Shown here: one piece after another, positions 16,827 to 25,888 of the stretch
How the letters are laid out: the number at the start of each line of letters is the position of its first letter
Position numbering within the stretch: the stretch's first letter is position 1
Assembly: GCA_030066595.1 (NCBI GenBank)
Contig: JASJBI010000058.1
Location: forward strand, 1-42,178
Source: Alphaproteobacteria bacterium
GTDB lineage: Bacteria; Pseudomonadota; Alphaproteobacteria; JAJFFI01
Direction of reading: 5' to 3'
Length of the DNA: 42,178 bases
The notes under the pieces: generated by a model
What the model was told of the DNA's origin: nothing
The model's input: the letters and a program-made list of their open reading frames with translations, nothing else
Database searches by the model: none
Translations under genes and position numbers: made by a program

Positions 16827-17516
16827 CTACGCCACGCCCGTGACGCCGAGGACGGCTTGGATGACCAGATCGACCACCGGCAGGATCACCCATTCGAACG
16901 GGCTCAGGTTCAAGCCGATCTGGTCGCCAATCAACGGAACAATAAACAAAACCCCGATCAGAATGAACAGTCCCCATCGTTCCAGCTTGGCCAAGGGGAA
17001 CGCCAACTGGTCAGGCAGCAGCCCGACCGCGACCCGTCCGCCGTCCAGCGGCGGCAAAGGCAACATGTTAAAGACGGCTAACAAAGCATTGATCCAAATG
17101 GATGCCTGGATCCCCTTACTGAGGGGCTCCAAGAGCGATTCCGGCATCGCAACGACAAAGTGAAGCAGCAGAGCGGAGACCACCGCCAGCAGCACATTTG
17201 TGGCCGGTCCGGCGGCCGCGACCAGCACCATGTCGCGTCTTGGGTGGTGGAGTCGCCCGAAGTTGACCGGCACGGGCTTGGCCCAGCCGAACAGAAACGG
17301 CGCCTTGGTCAGCAGCAGCAGCGCCGGCAGCAGGATGGTGCCGAACGCGTCGATGTGCTTCAGGGGGTTCAGCGTGACCCGGCCGCGCACATAGGCGGTG
17401 TCGTCGCCCAAGCGCCAGGCGACGATGCCATGAGCCGCCTCGTGGAAGGTGATCGCTATGATGATAGGAACGGCGATCGCGACGAGGGTGGATGCGTCAG
17501 AGAACAGGTCCTGCAC
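16827..17516 (-). CDS. Site-2 protease family (M50) membrane peptidase
   Basis: A 229-residue, multi-spanning rhomboid-unrelated intramembrane metallopeptidase. The zinc site is HEAAHG (HExxH) in the first membrane helix, around residue 25. The third ligand lies in MLPLPPLDGGRVAVGLLP (the NxxPxPxLDGG-type motif). In between is TKAPFLFGWAKPVPVNFGRLHHPRRDMVLVAAAGPATN, the typical cytoplasmic loop of the short S2P group. No PDZ domain is present. The start is GTG at 17516. It lies between nagZ and scpA in the same transcript. The substrate is unknown. Confidence 0.92.
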   Translation of the reverse strand: MQDLFSDASTLVAIAVPIIIAITFHEAAHGIVAWRLGDDTAYVRGRVTLNPLKHIDAFGTILLPALLLLTKAPFLFGWAKPVPVNFGRLHHPRRDMVLVAAAGPATNVLLAVVSALLLHFVVAMPESLLEPLSKGIQASIWINALLAVFNMLPLPPLDGGRVAVGLLPDQLAFPLAKLERWGLFILIGVLFIVPLIGDQIGLNLSPFEWVILPVVDLVIQAVLGVTGVA

Positions 17517-17528
17517 GATCCCCCTCGA

Positions 17529-18542
17529 CTAAGCCGCTTTCATGAGGTCGTCAAGCGTGCGTTCGGCCCAGGCACGGTCCAGCGGTTCGGGCGTGAGGTC
17601 GCGCATCGCTTCGCCCCTCTCGAACCGCTCCAGCGCGGCCTCGCTCATGGGCGACAAAGCGTCGGCAATCGCTGTCATCTCCTTCATATCGCCGTTGCAG
17701 TGGAGGACCACGTCGCAGCCCGCCGCAATGGCGGCCGCGGCGCGCCGGCCCGGCTTCCCGGACAGCGCCTTCATGGAGATGTCGTCCGAGATCAAGAGGC
17801 CGTCGAAGCCGATGACGCCGCGGATCACCTCCTCGATCACCGTGGGTGAAATCGTGGCCGGCCGGGTTTCGTCTAGACGGGTGTACAGGAGATGCGCGGT
17901 CATCGCCCAAGGCATGTCGTTCAACAGCGAGAAGGGCAAGAAATCCGTCTCCTCGAGCACCGACAGCGGCGCGTCCACGGTCGGCAGCTCGTGGTGGCTG
18001 TCCGCCCGCGCCCGGCCGTGGCCGGGGATGTGCTTGAGCACCGGCAGCACGCCGCCGGCCATCAGCCCCTCGCACACGGCCCGGCCCAGAATCGCCGTGA
18101 CGTGCGGATCACTGTCGAGCGCCCGGTCGCCGATGATGTCGTGCGACCCGGTGACAGGCAGATCCAGCACCGGAGCGCAGTCCACGTTGACGCCCAGCGC
18201 GAACAACTCGTCGCCGATCATCTGGGCGTTGAGCCGCGCCGCCTCCACCGCGTCGCCGGGTGCCCGGCGGGCGAGCGCGCCGAACGTCGCCGCGGGCGGC
18301 GCCCCGCGCCAGCGCGGCGGCTTGAGCCGCGCCACCCGACCGCCTTCCTGATCGATCAGGACCGGCACCGCCGGATGGTCGACGCAGGCGCGCAGTTGGT
18401 CGACCAGCGCGCGCACCTGATCGGGCGACTCGCAGTTGCGCGTGAAGAGGATGAACCCCATGGGGCGCGCATCCCGGAAAAAGGCTTGTTCGTCCGCGCT
18501 CAGGCTTGGCCCGGCGCAGCCAAAAATGGCCGCGCGCGGCAC
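17529..18542 (-). CDS. nagZ: Beta-N-acetylhexosaminidase NagZ
   Basis: A glycoside hydrolase family 3 enzyme that removes GlcNAc from anhydro-muropeptides during cytoplasmic peptidoglycan recycling. KHIPGHGRARADSHHELPTVD is the NagZ signature, with the catalytic His of the flexible loop. GCDVVLHCNGDMKEM and LLISDDISMKAL carry the nucleophile Asp region. The open frame extends further upstream, but that part overlaps the SPOR gene and is not family-like. I take the GTG at 18542, giving VPRAAIFGCAGPSLSADE, the expected N-terminus and a 337-residue protein close to the usual length. The exact start is the weak point. Confidence 0.93.
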   Translation of the reverse strand: MPRAAIFGCAGPSLSADEQAFFRDARPMGFILFTRNCESPDQVRALVDQLRACVDHPAVPVLIDQEGGRVARLKPPRWRGAPPAATFGALARRAPGDAVEAARLNAQMIGDELFALGVNVDCAPVLDLPVTGSHDIIGDRALDSDPHVTAILGRAVCEGLMAGGVLPVLKHIPGHGRARADSHHELPTVDAPLSVLEETDFLPFSLLNDMPWAMTAHLLYTRLDETRPATISPTVIEEVIRGVIGFDGLLISDDISMKALSGKPGRRAAAAIAAGCDVVLHCNGDMKEMTAIADALSPMSEAALERFERGEAMRDLTPEPLDRAWAERTLDDLMKAA

Positions 18543-18564
18543 TTCCTCGGCGAAGGACCGCTCG

Positions 18565-19590
18565 CTAGCTTCCTTTGACAACGATGCAGCTCGCCTCGCG
18601 GGCGCGTAGCTTTGCGCACAGATCGGACGCGGCCGCCCGGTCCGGGAAGGGCCCGATCTGAACCCGGTAAAAGACGCCGCGCTCGGCCCCCAGATCGGCA
18701 CGATCGATGATATGCTTCACCGAGCCCAGCAGATCCCGATGGCGGCGAAGCAGCCGGTTCCATTCCTTGTCCGCGCTTTCTTCGGACCGAAACGACGCGA
18801 CCTGAACCCGAAAGCCGCCACTAGGGGTGGCCGTACCGGCCGCCGGCTCGGCCAAAGCAAGCTGCTCCGGGATCTCTTGGGGTGCCGGAGCGGCGGCCGT
18901 CGGTGCCGCGGCGGGCGCTGTCGGGGCGGACGCCGCGCCGGCGGCAGGCGGCAAGTCTTGCTGTGCCACGTCCGGCGTCGGGCTGGCCTGGGCCGCCGGC
19001 GCTTCGGCAACCGTCGGCTCGCTCCAGACCGGCGGTGGACCCATCGGCGGCTCGCTCTCCGCGAATTGCGTTTCTTCCGACACGCCTTCGCCGGGTTTGC
19101 TCTCCCCGGTCTGCGGGATCAGCGGCGCGGGCGCCGGTGCCTCGGGTTCGGGCGCGGGTTGCGGCTTAGGAGGCGGCGCCATGGCGGATTCCAAGGGCTT
19201 TTCCGGTTCCGGCCGCAGCTTCTCCTCGCGCGCCTCCGACTGGCCGGGGTCCACCCGATCGAAGATCAACTTGTCCTGATGCGGCGGGTTCATGCCGCCG
19301 GGAGTCTCGGGTTTCTGTTTGGCGGGGGCCGATTCCGCCTTGATCACCGGCACGACGATCTGCATGCCGCTGCGCTGGCCGCTCTTGAAGGCGTACCAGA
19401 TCGACCCTGCGAAAAAGATCACCGCGCCCAGCAGCAGGCCGGCTGCGAGCCAGCGCCGGTCCATTCGCTTTTCTTCCGGCTCGAGGTCGCGCTCCGCGAC
19501 GAGATCGGTGCCGTCGCGCGCGCCCTTCTCCTGCTCCGCCGGCGGCGGAACGGCGGCGAGCTCGTCAAAAAGGTCCCCGGTCTTGGTCAC
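18565..19590 (-). CDS. SPOR domain membrane protein
   Basis: A 341-residue bitopic protein. A cytoplasmic charged segment (1-47) is followed by one transmembrane helix (WLAAGLLLGAVIFFAGSIWYAF). A ~190-residue low-complexity periplasmic linker rich in Pro, Ala and Glu comes next, then a C-terminal SPOR domain (~265-341: FRVQVASFRSEESADKEWNRLL and FYRVQIGPFPDRAAASDLCAKL). SPOR domains bind glycan strands stripped of peptide at the septum, so a role in cell division is likely. It lies between argS and nagZ, the normal alphaproteobacterial position, with gaps of 2 and 22 bases. Confidence 0.92.
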   Translation of the reverse strand: MTKTGDLFDELAAVPPPAEQEKGARDGTDLVAERDLEPEEKRMDRRWLAAGLLLGAVIFFAGSIWYAFKSGQRSGMQIVVPVIKAESAPAKQKPETPGGMNPPHQDKLIFDRVDPGQSEAREEKLRPEPEKPLESAMAPPPKPQPAPEPEAPAPAPLIPQTGESKPGEGVSEETQFAESEPPMGPPPVWSEPTVAEAPAAQASPTPDVAQQDLPPAAGAASAPTAPAAAPTAAAPAPQEIPEQLALAEPAAGTATPSGGFRVQVASFRSEESADKEWNRLLRRHRDLLGSVKHIIDRADLGAERGVFYRVQIGPFPDRAAASDLCAKLRAREASCIVVKGS

Positions 19591-19592
19591 CG

Positions 19593-21344
19593 CTACAACT
19601 CCTCCAAGGGCGCGACACCAAAGATACCCAACCCCGCGGCAATCACGAAGCCCACGGCGCGAACGAGCGCTAGCCGCGCACCGGTCAGCGCGGCATCGCT
19701 TTCGATAATAAACCGTAATTCCGGTTCTTCCTTACCTTTTGTCCACAGCGCATGAAATTCGGCCGCAAGCTCGTGCAGGTAGAAAGCCAGCCGATGCGGC
19801 TCATGCGCCGAGGCCGCGCCCTCGATCAAGGCCGGCCATTCCGCCAGCTTGCGAATCAAATCTAGCTCCGCCGAATGGCTGAGCCGGTCCAGCGCCGCCG
19901 CCGCCAATGCCGCGTCGTCGGTGTCGAGCGCCGCCATCTGTTCCTTGGCCTGGCGCAGCACCGAACGCGTGCGCGCATGCGCGTACTGCACATACCAGAC
20001 CGGATTCTCCCGCGACTGCTCGGTGACCTTGGTCAGATCGAAGTCCAGCATGGCGTCGTTCTTGCGGGTCAGCATGATGAACCGCACCACGTCCTTGCCG
20101 ACCTGATCCACCACGTCGCGCAGCGTGACGAACGAGCCCGCGCGTTTGGACATGCGCACCGGCTGGCCCTTGTCCATCAGGTTGACCATCTGGCACAGCT
20201 TGACGTCGAGCTCCGCCTTGCCGCCGGACGCGGCCGCCACCGCCGCCTTCATCCGTTTGACGTAACCGCCGTGGTCCGCGCCCCAAACGTCGATCTGATT
20301 GCAGAAGCCGCGCTGGAACTTGTCGTAATGGTTGGCGATATCGGTGGCGAAATAGGTCCAGCTGCCGTCCGATTTCATGACCGGGCGATCGACGTCGTCG
20401 CCGAACGCGGTCGAGCGAAAGAGCGTCTGCTCGCGCGGCTCCCAGTCGTCGACCTTCATGCCCTTGGGCGGTTCGAGCACGCCCCGGTACATGTGCCCAG
20501 CCTGCTTGAGATCGGCCAGCACGTCGTCCACCCGGCCCGCCTCGACCAGCCCCCGCTCGGAGGTGAACACATCCATCTCGATGTCGAGCGCGGCCAGGTC
20601 GTCGCGGATCAGGTCCATCAGCGCGTCGATGGCAAAGGCGCGGACCGGGGCCAGCCATTCCGGCTCTTCGACGCCGAGCCATCTGTCGCCGTCCCGTGCG
20701 GCCAGCGCCGCCCCCACGTCCTTGAGATATTCCCCCGGGTAGAGACCCTCGGGAATCTCGCCGATGTCCTCGCCCAGCGCCTCGCGGTAGCGCAGATGGG
20801 CGGAGCGGGCGAGCGCGTCCACCTGGGCGCCCGCGTCGTTGATGTAGTATTCCCGGGTGACGTCGTAGCCGGCGCGCTCGAGCAACGCGGCCAGCGCGTC
20901 GCCGAACACCGCGCCGCGGCAATGACCCACATGCAGCGGGCCGGTGGGATTGGCCGAAACGTATTCGACGTTGACCTTCTCTCCCTGCCCCAACGCGCAG
21001 CTCCCGTAGTGCGTGCCGGCGCCAAGGATCGCCGCGAGCTGGCTGTGCCAGAAGGACGGCGCGAGTCTGAGGTTGATGAAGCCGGGGCCGGCCACGTCGA
21101 CGCCCGCGACGGCGTTGAGTTGGCCCAGCTCCTCCGCCAGTAGCGCGGCCAGGTCGCGGGGTTTCATGTTTGCCTGCTTGGCCAGCACCAGGGCGGCATT
21201 GGTGGCGACGTCGCCATGCGCGGCTTCCCGCGGCGGCTCGAAGCCCGCGCGCGTCAGATCGAGATCGGCCGACAGCCGGCCGTCCGCGGCGAGCGCGTCG
21301 ATGATCTTGCGCAGCTCCTGCTTCAGCTCATGGAAGTAGTTCAT
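19593..21344 (-). CDS. argS: Arginyl-tRNA synthetase
   Basis: A 583-residue class I synthetase that charges tRNA-Arg. The N-terminal ~85 residues form the tRNA-binding additional domain. [24 protein letters not shown] holds the HIGH-type nucleotide-binding motif (here HVGH). [20 protein letters not shown] is the KMSKS-like region (RMSKR). The C-terminal anticodon-binding helices end in [13 protein letters not shown] and following. Length is normal and no residue looks lost. The start ATG overlaps the dgt stop by four bases (ATGA), so argS is coupled to dgt upstream. Confidence 0.97.
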   Translation of the reverse strand: MNYFHELKQELRKIIDALAADGRLSADLDLTRAGFEPPREAAHGDVATNAALVLAKQANMKPRDLAALLAEELGQLNAVAGVDVAGPGFINLRLAPSFWHSQLAAILGAGTHYGSCALGQGEKVNVEYVSANPTGPLHVGHCRGAVFGDALAALLERAGYDVTREYYINDAGAQVDALARSAHLRYREALGEDIGEIPEGLYPGEYLKDVGAALAARDGDRWLGVEEPEWLAPVRAFAIDALMDLIRDDLAALDIEMDVFTSERGLVEAGRVDDVLADLKQAGHMYRGVLEPPKGMKVDDWEPREQTLFRSTAFGDDVDRPVMKSDGSWTYFATDIANHYDKFQRGFCNQIDVWGADHGGYVKRMKAAVAAASGGKAELDVKLCQMVNLMDKGQPVRMSKRAGSFVTLRDVVDQVGKDVVRFIMLTRKNDAMLDFDLTKVTEQSRENPVWYVQYAHARTRSVLRQAKEQMAALDTDDAALAAAALDRLSHSAELDLIRKLAEWPALIEGAASAHEPHRLAFYLHELAAEFHALWTKGKEEPELRFIIESDAALTGARLALVRAVGFVIAAGLGIFGVAPLEEL

Positions 21345-22549
21345 CGATTCCGTGCGTCGGCCTGTCCGAGCCGGTCGTATTCCTGGAAGGCATAGCGATC
21401 GGTCATCCCGGCGATGTAGTCGGCGACGATGCGCGCGGTCGCGCGCTCGTCATGGCCGCGCGTCTGCTCGCGCCATTCGGCAGGCAGCGTCGCGGGATCG
21501 GACATATACACCGCGAACAGCCGCGTCACCACCTCCCTCGCCCGCTTGGCCATGCGGTTGACCCGCGGGTGGCGGTACATGCGCTCGAAAAGAAAGGCGC
21601 GCATGGCGCGATCGTAGGCCAGCATGTCTTCGCTGAACCCCACCACCGGCTGGTCCAGGGCGCGAATCTCTTCGACCGAGGCCGGCGCCGCGGCCGCCAG
21701 GCGGGCCTGCGTCTCCGCCAAGAGATCGTTGACCATGTGATTGATCAAGCGGCGCACCGTCTCGTAGATCAGCCGCTGACCTTCGATGTCCGGGTGCTCG
21801 CGCTGGACCCGGGCGATGATCTCGCCGACCAGGGGCACGGACCGCAGATCGTCGACCGTAAACAGCCCGGCGCGCAGCCCGTCGTCGATATCGTGGTTGT
21901 TGTAGGCGATGTCGTCCGATAGCGCGGCGACCTGCGCTTCCGGTCCGGCGAAACTGTCCAGCTCCAGGTCCTGGACCGTGCCGTAGCGGGCGATCGCTTC
22001 CGGCAGCGGCTGCGCGCCCCGCGCGCCCGCATGCGGTCCGGTCAGCGGGCCGTTGTGCTTGACCACGCCTTCCAGGCATTCCCAGGTCAGGTTCAGCCCG
22101 TCGAAGGCGGCATAGCGCTGCTCCAGGCCGGTCAGGACCTTGAGCGTCTGGGCGTTGTGGTCGAAGCCGCCGAAATCGCGCATGGCCTCTCCCAGCGCGT
22201 CCTCGCCCGCATGGCCGAAAGGCGGGTGACCGAGGTCGTGGGCCAGCGCCAGGGCCTCGCCCAGATCCTCGTTGAGATCGAGCGCGCGGCAGATCGAGCG
22301 GGCGATCTGGGCGACCTCCAGCGAGTGGGTCAGCCGGGTGCGGTAGTAGTCGCCCTCGTGATAGACGAAGACCTGGGTCTTGTGCTTGAGCCGCCGAAAG
22401 GCGCCGCAATGGATGATGCGGTCGCGGTCGCGCTGGAAGACGGACCGGGTGGCGCTCTCGGGCTCCGGGTGAAGCCGGCCGCGGCTGCGCTCGGGTCGGG
22501 TGGCATAGGGCGCCAAGGGCGGCCCGTGGGGAGGCGGCACCGGGCTCAT
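21341..22549 (-). CDS. dgt: dGTPase-like dNTP triphosphohydrolase (HD domain)
   Basis: A 402-residue HD-domain enzyme that hydrolyses dNTPs to nucleosides and triphosphate. The metal-binding HD pattern is clear: [22 protein letters not shown], then [22 protein letters not shown], and the late Asp in [22 protein letters not shown]. The N-terminus with [27 protein letters not shown] is typical of the family type found beside argS in alphaproteobacteria. It is the first gene of the long minus-strand run and is divergent from erpA across a ~150-base gap. Confidence 0.94.
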   Translation of the reverse strand: MSPVPPPHGPPLAPYATRPERSRGRLHPEPESATRSVFQRDRDRIIHCGAFRRLKHKTQVFVYHEGDYYRTRLTHSLEVAQIARSICRALDLNEDLGEALALAHDLGHPPFGHAGEDALGEAMRDFGGFDHNAQTLKVLTGLEQRYAAFDGLNLTWECLEGVVKHNGPLTGPHAGARGAQPLPEAIARYGTVQDLELDSFAGPEAQVAALSDDIAYNNHDIDDGLRAGLFTVDDLRSVPLVGEIIARVQREHPDIEGQRLIYETVRRLINHMVNDLLAETQARLAAAAPASVEEIRALDQPVVGFSEDMLAYDRAMRAFLFERMYRHPRVNRMAKRAREVVTRLFAVYMSDPATLPAEWREQTRGHDERATARIVADYIAGMTDRYAFQEYDRLGQADARNR

Positions 22550-22613
22550 GCTCGGACCCTACAGGCGGGCTGGACGGCGATCAACCATACCCCCCACCCG
22601 CTGCCACGGGCGA

Positions 22614-22641
22614 TTGACATGCGCCCGGAACGTCTTACATG
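22614..22641 (+). promoter_or_regulatory. Likely sigma-70 promoter of erpA
   Basis: TTGACA at 22614-22619 is a perfect -35, followed 16 bases later by TACATG (22636-22641) as a weak -10. It faces erpA, whose start is 57 bases further. This is a pattern match in a GC-rich background, where a perfect TTGACA is uncommon. Confidence 0.5.
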
Positions 22642-22698
22642 CTGTGCAGGAGAGCGGCCGCCCGGTGGCGGCTTTGTTAAGGATTTGAAAGGGTTGGC

Positions 22699-23073
22699 AT
22701 GGCCCAGACGGGCACGGATCAGGGCTTGGAGGCGCCGGCGCAGGCGGTCTCCTTCACGGTCAGCGCGCGGGCGGCCAAGCGTATCGCCGAGCTCTTGGCC
22801 GAAGAGGGCAAGCCCGGCCAGGTGCTGCGCGTCTCGGTCACCGGCGGCGGCTGCGCCGGCTTTCAGTACGTCTTCGACTTCGACGACGCCATCAACGACG
22901 ACGACCAGGTGATCGAACGGGACGGCGCGCGGGTGGTGGTCGACGAGATGTCGCTCGGCCTGCTGGCCGGCAGCGAGCTGGATTTCGTCGAGAACCTGAT
23001 CGGCTCGTTCTTCTCGGTGAATAATCCCAACGCCACCTCGTCCTGCGGCTGCGGCACGTCCTTCTCGATGTAG
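22699..23073 (+). CDS. erpA: Iron-sulfur cluster insertion protein ErpA (A-type carrier)
   Basis: A 124-residue A-type carrier that hands Fe-S clusters to apoproteins. The three cluster-binding cysteines are present: one in TGGGCAGFQYVFDFDD and the pair in NPNATSSCGCGTSFSM. The NPNA..CGCG ending favours ErpA over IscA or SufA. A ~20-residue N-terminal extension (MAQTGTDQGLEAPAQAVS) precedes the domain. A target in this window could be the Fe-S enzyme IlvD, although that is only a general inference. It is a single gene, divergent from dgt. Confidence 0.92.
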   Translation: MAQTGTDQGLEAPAQAVSFTVSARAAKRIAELLAEEGKPGQVLRVSVTGGGCAGFQYVFDFDDAINDDDQVIERDGARVVVDEMSLGLLAGSELDFVENLIGSFFSVNNPNATSSCGCGTSFSM

Positions 23074-23126
23074 CGCCGGCGCCTCCGCGCGGGCGTCTGC
23101 GGGCTCCCCGGCAATCCCGATTGACC

Positions 23127-23225
23127 TCATCCTTCGACAGGCTCATCCTTCGAGACGCCGCCTTCATCCTGAGGAGCCCGCATGCGCGGGCGTCTCGAAG
23201 GAGAAGGCGGCTCCTCAGGATGAAG
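23127..23225. repeat. Complex intergenic palindromic repeat with two interleaved stems
   Basis: Four arms lie in the order A, B, A', B'. CCTTCGAGACGCC (23147-23159) pairs with GGCGTCTCGAAGG (23189-23201). CTTCATCCTGAGGAGCC (23162-23178) pairs with GGCTCCTCAGGATGAAG (23209-23225). Both pairings are perfect. A related half-copy (CATCCTTCGACAGGCTCATC) precedes at ~23128. The motif belongs to a dispersed intergenic repeat type I recall from many alphaproteobacterial genomes, and the core also appears at 8460-8487. Because the stems are interleaved, the two hairpins either form a pseudoknot or exclude each other. Confidence 0.85.
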
Positions 23226-23306
23226 CGTATAGGTTGACGGACGGCGCGCGCTGGTGACAATCCAGCCTTCTTTCGCGCAACGATGGTCCGCAGGGGGATG
23301 CGACGC

Positions 23307-24095
23307 GTGGTCAAGATCGCCACCTGGAACGTGAACTCGATCAAGGCGCGGCTGCCGAACGTGCTCGGCTGGCTCGAGGACTTCGCGCCCGACATCGCGC
23401 TCTTGCAGGAGATCAAGTCGGTCGAGGACAGTTTCCCGCGCCTCGAGATCGAGGCGCTGGGCTACCACTTGGCCGTTGCCGGGCAGAAGACCTACAACGG
23501 CGTCGCCATCCTCTCGAAGACCCCGCTCGAGGTCGCCGAGACGCGGCTGCCGGGCGAGCCCGAGGACGACCAGGCCCGCTATATCGAGGCGACCACGGAG
23601 ACCGCGGCGGGCCGCCTGCGCGTGGCCTCGATCTATCTGCCGAACGGCAATCCGGTGCCGGGGGAGAAGTTCGACTACAAGCTGCGCTGGCTCGACCGCC
23701 TGAATGCGCATATCCCCTCGCTCCTGGCGCGCGAGGAGGCCTTCGTGCTGGGCGGCGACTACAACGTCATCCCGGCGGACGAGGACTGCCACGATGTCGC
23801 CGCCTGGGCGGGCGACGCGCTGATCCGGCCGGAAAGCCGCGCTGGCCTGCGCCGGCTGCTCTATCTCGGGCTCACCGACGCCTTCCGCGCGCTGCACGCC
23901 GAGGGCCATGTCTACAGCTTTTGGGACTATCAGGGCGGGGCGTGGGAGAAGGACGAGGGCGTACGCATCGACCACCTGCTGCTCTCGCCCCAGGCCGCGG
24001 ACCTCTTGGCCGAATCGGGCATCGACGCCCGCCCCCGCGCCAAGCCGAAGGCGTCCGACCACACGCCGGTTTGGTGCACGCTGGCGGCGGCCTGA
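23307..24095 (+). CDS. xth: Exodeoxyribonuclease III (AP endonuclease)
   Basis: A 262-residue member of the exonuclease III/APE1 family, which cuts DNA at abasic sites and removes 3' blocking groups in base-excision repair. VKIATWNVNSIKARLPNVLGWL gives the metal and active-site Asn. DIALLQEIKSVEDSFP carries the conserved metal-ligand Glu. VLGGDYNVIPADEDC has the catalytic Asp and Asn, and PKASDHTPVWCTL the catalytic Asp-His pair at the C-terminus. I chose the GTG at 23307 because AGGGGG lies a normal distance upstream and the protein then begins just before KIATWNVN. ATG codons at 23283 and 23298 are possible but worse placed. Confidence 0.95.
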   Translation: MVKIATWNVNSIKARLPNVLGWLEDFAPDIALLQEIKSVEDSFPRLEIEALGYHLAVAGQKTYNGVAILSKTPLEVAETRLPGEPEDDQARYIEATTETAAGRLRVASIYLPNGNPVPGEKFDYKLRWLDRLNAHIPSLLAREEAFVLGGDYNVIPADEDCHDVAAWAGDALIRPESRAGLRRLLYLGLTDAFRALHAEGHVYSFWDYQGGAWEKDEGVRIDHLLLSPQAADLLAESGIDARPRAKPKASDHTPVWCTLAAA

Positions 24096-24239
24096 GCCAA
24101 GGCGTCATAAGAACACGCGCCGGTTCGCGGCCCGGCCGCCCACGCCCGGCCGGCGAGTTCAGACTCAAACCCGACCTTCGCGCACCGTTCCGACGCGCGG
24201 AGGCGTGACGTCCGGATCCGACCATCGGAGGCAACCGAC

Positions 24240-24623
24240 ATGAAAACCATCACGCACAACCCCGCCGGCATCTACCCGCCCACCGGCGACTACGCCCATG
24301 CGCTCGAAGTGCAGGCGCCGCAACGTATCCTCTACGTCAGCGGCACCATGGGCCTCGATCCGGACGGTGCCGCGGGCGAGACCCTGGAGGACCAGCTCGA
24401 GCTGATCTGGTCGAACCTGCGGGCGATCCTGGCCGAGGCCGGCATGACCGTGGACAACGTCGTCCGGGTGACCAGCTATTTGCGCGACGGCACATACGCG
24501 GACGGCAACGCCAGCGCCCGGGTCGCCGCGCTCAACGGACGGGTGGTGCCGACCACGGCCATCGTCGTGGAAACGCTCGAGCCCGACTGGCTCGTCGAGA
24601 TCGAGATCATCGCGGCGGCGTGA
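24240..24623 (+). CDS. RidA/YjgF family protein lacking the catalytic arginine
   Basis: A 127-residue RidA-superfamily protein with a good Shine-Dalgarno (GGAGG) ahead of the ATG. The family body is recognisable: ILYVSGTMGLDPDGAAGETLEDQLE, LAEAGMTVDNVVRVTSYL, and the C-terminal VEIEIIAAA. In archetypal RidA the segment near the end reads PARxxVEV, with an arginine needed for enamine/imine deaminase activity. Here the matching stretch is VPTTAIVVETLE, with Thr where Arg is expected. It therefore belongs to one of the other Rid subgroups, and its reaction is unknown. It lies alone between xth and the convergent sugar dehydrogenase. Confidence 0.85.
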   Translation: MKTITHNPAGIYPPTGDYAHALEVQAPQRILYVSGTMGLDPDGAAGETLEDQLELIWSNLRAILAEAGMTVDNVVRVTSYLRDGTYADGNASARVAALNGRVVPTTAIVVETLEPDWLVEIEIIAAA

Positions 24624-24635
24624 CGCGGTGACGGG

Positions 24636-25781
24636 CTACGACCCCGCCGGCTCCAGGCGCAGGATGCGGCCGTCCGAGGAATCGATCAGCAGGTAGACGT
24701 AGCCGTCGGGCCCCTGGCGTACGTCGCGGATGCGCTCGCCAAAGTCCTCGAGAAAACGCTCCTCGCGGACGACCTTCTCGCCGTCGAGATCGAGCCGCGC
24801 GACAAGTTGGAACTTGAGCGCGCCGACCAGCAGGCTGCCCTGCCATTTCGGGAACTTGTCGCCGGTGTAGAAAGCCATGCCCGAGGGCGCGATCGACGGG
24901 TCCCAGTAGAAGATCGGCTGCTCCATGCCCTCCTTGTGGGTGCCCTCGCCGATCTTGCCGCCGAAATAGTGGCGGCCGTAGGAGATCACCGGCCAGCCGT
25001 AGTTGCGACCGGCCCGGGGCACGTTGACCTCGTCTCCGCCGGCCGCGCCGTGCTCGTGGATCCAGAGCTTGCCGGTCTCGGGATGCAGCGCCGCGCCCTG
25101 CGGGTTGCGGTGCCCGTAGGACCAGACCTCGGGCCGAAAGCCCGTCTTGCCGACGAACGGATTGTCCTCCGGGATGCGTCCGTCCCGGTGGATGCGGATC
25201 ACCTGGCCCCGGTTGATGGCGAAATTCTGATTGCGATCCCGCTCGCCCCTGTCCCCGGTGGTGATGAACAGCGTGCCGTCCGGTGCGATCACAAGGCGCG
25301 AGCCGAAATGCCGGCTGCCCCGGCTCTTCGGCTCCTGGCGGAACAGGATCGTGAGGTTTTCGAGCCGGTCGCCCGCTAGCTCGGCGCGGGCCACGGCGGT
25401 GCCCTTGCCGCCCCGGCCCGGTTCGGAGAAGGAGAAATAGATCGTCCGGTTGCTGGCGAAGTCCGGGTCGACGATGACGTCCAAGAGGCCCCCCTGCCCG
25501 CCGTCGTCGACCTCCGGCAGGCCCTTGATCGGCGGCGACAGGATCCCCTTCGGCGTCACCGTGCGCATGCGCCCTTCCTTTTCGGTGACGATCATGCGCC
25601 CGTCGGGCAGCCAAGCCAGCCCCCAAGGCTGGTCGAGGCCTTTGGCGACGGTCACCAGGCGCAGGGTGTAGTGCTGCGACGGATAGGTCTCGGCCACCGC
25701 AGCAAGCGCACCGGTCATCACCAAAAGGGCCGCCGTCACGGCGGTGGCGGTGACGCGGGACAATAGGGTTTCGGCGGTCAT
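24636..25781 (-). CDS. PQQ-dependent soluble sugar dehydrogenase (YliI/Asd-like)
   Basis: A 381-residue secreted enzyme with a signal peptide (about 1-30, AVTAALLVMTGALAAVAE). The beta-propeller begins with LVTVAKGLDQPWGLAWLPDGRMIVTEKEGRM, diagnostic for the soluble aldose sugar dehydrogenase/glucose-sorbosone dehydrogenase family. It continues with DPDFASNRTIYFSFSEPG, VWSYGHRNPQGAALHPETG and WIHEHGAAGGDEVN, all normal for the PQQ-binding propeller. It should oxidise free sugars in the periplasm using PQQ. The sugar cannot be told from sequence. No PQQ biosynthesis genes are in the window. Confidence 0.9.
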   Translation of the reverse strand: MTAETLLSRVTATAVTAALLVMTGALAAVAETYPSQHYTLRLVTVAKGLDQPWGLAWLPDGRMIVTEKEGRMRTVTPKGILSPPIKGLPEVDDGGQGGLLDVIVDPDFASNRTIYFSFSEPGRGGKGTAVARAELAGDRLENLTILFRQEPKSRGSRHFGSRLVIAPDGTLFITTGDRGERDRNQNFAINRGQVIRIHRDGRIPEDNPFVGKTGFRPEVWSYGHRNPQGAALHPETGKLWIHEHGAAGGDEVNVPRAGRNYGWPVISYGRHYFGGKIGEGTHKEGMEQPIFYWDPSIAPSGMAFYTGDKFPKWQGSLLVGALKFQLVARLDLDGEKVVREERFLEDFGERIRDVRQGPDGYVYLLIDSSDGRILRLEPAGS

Positions 25782-25888
25782 GTCGGCTGCCCCTCCTCGG
25801 CTCTGTGCCGTTCGGCTGCGCGTTTATGGGTCTGCTGTAAAGCTAGGCGCACCCGATACGCGGGGCAATGGCTCGACGCCCGCCGTCT

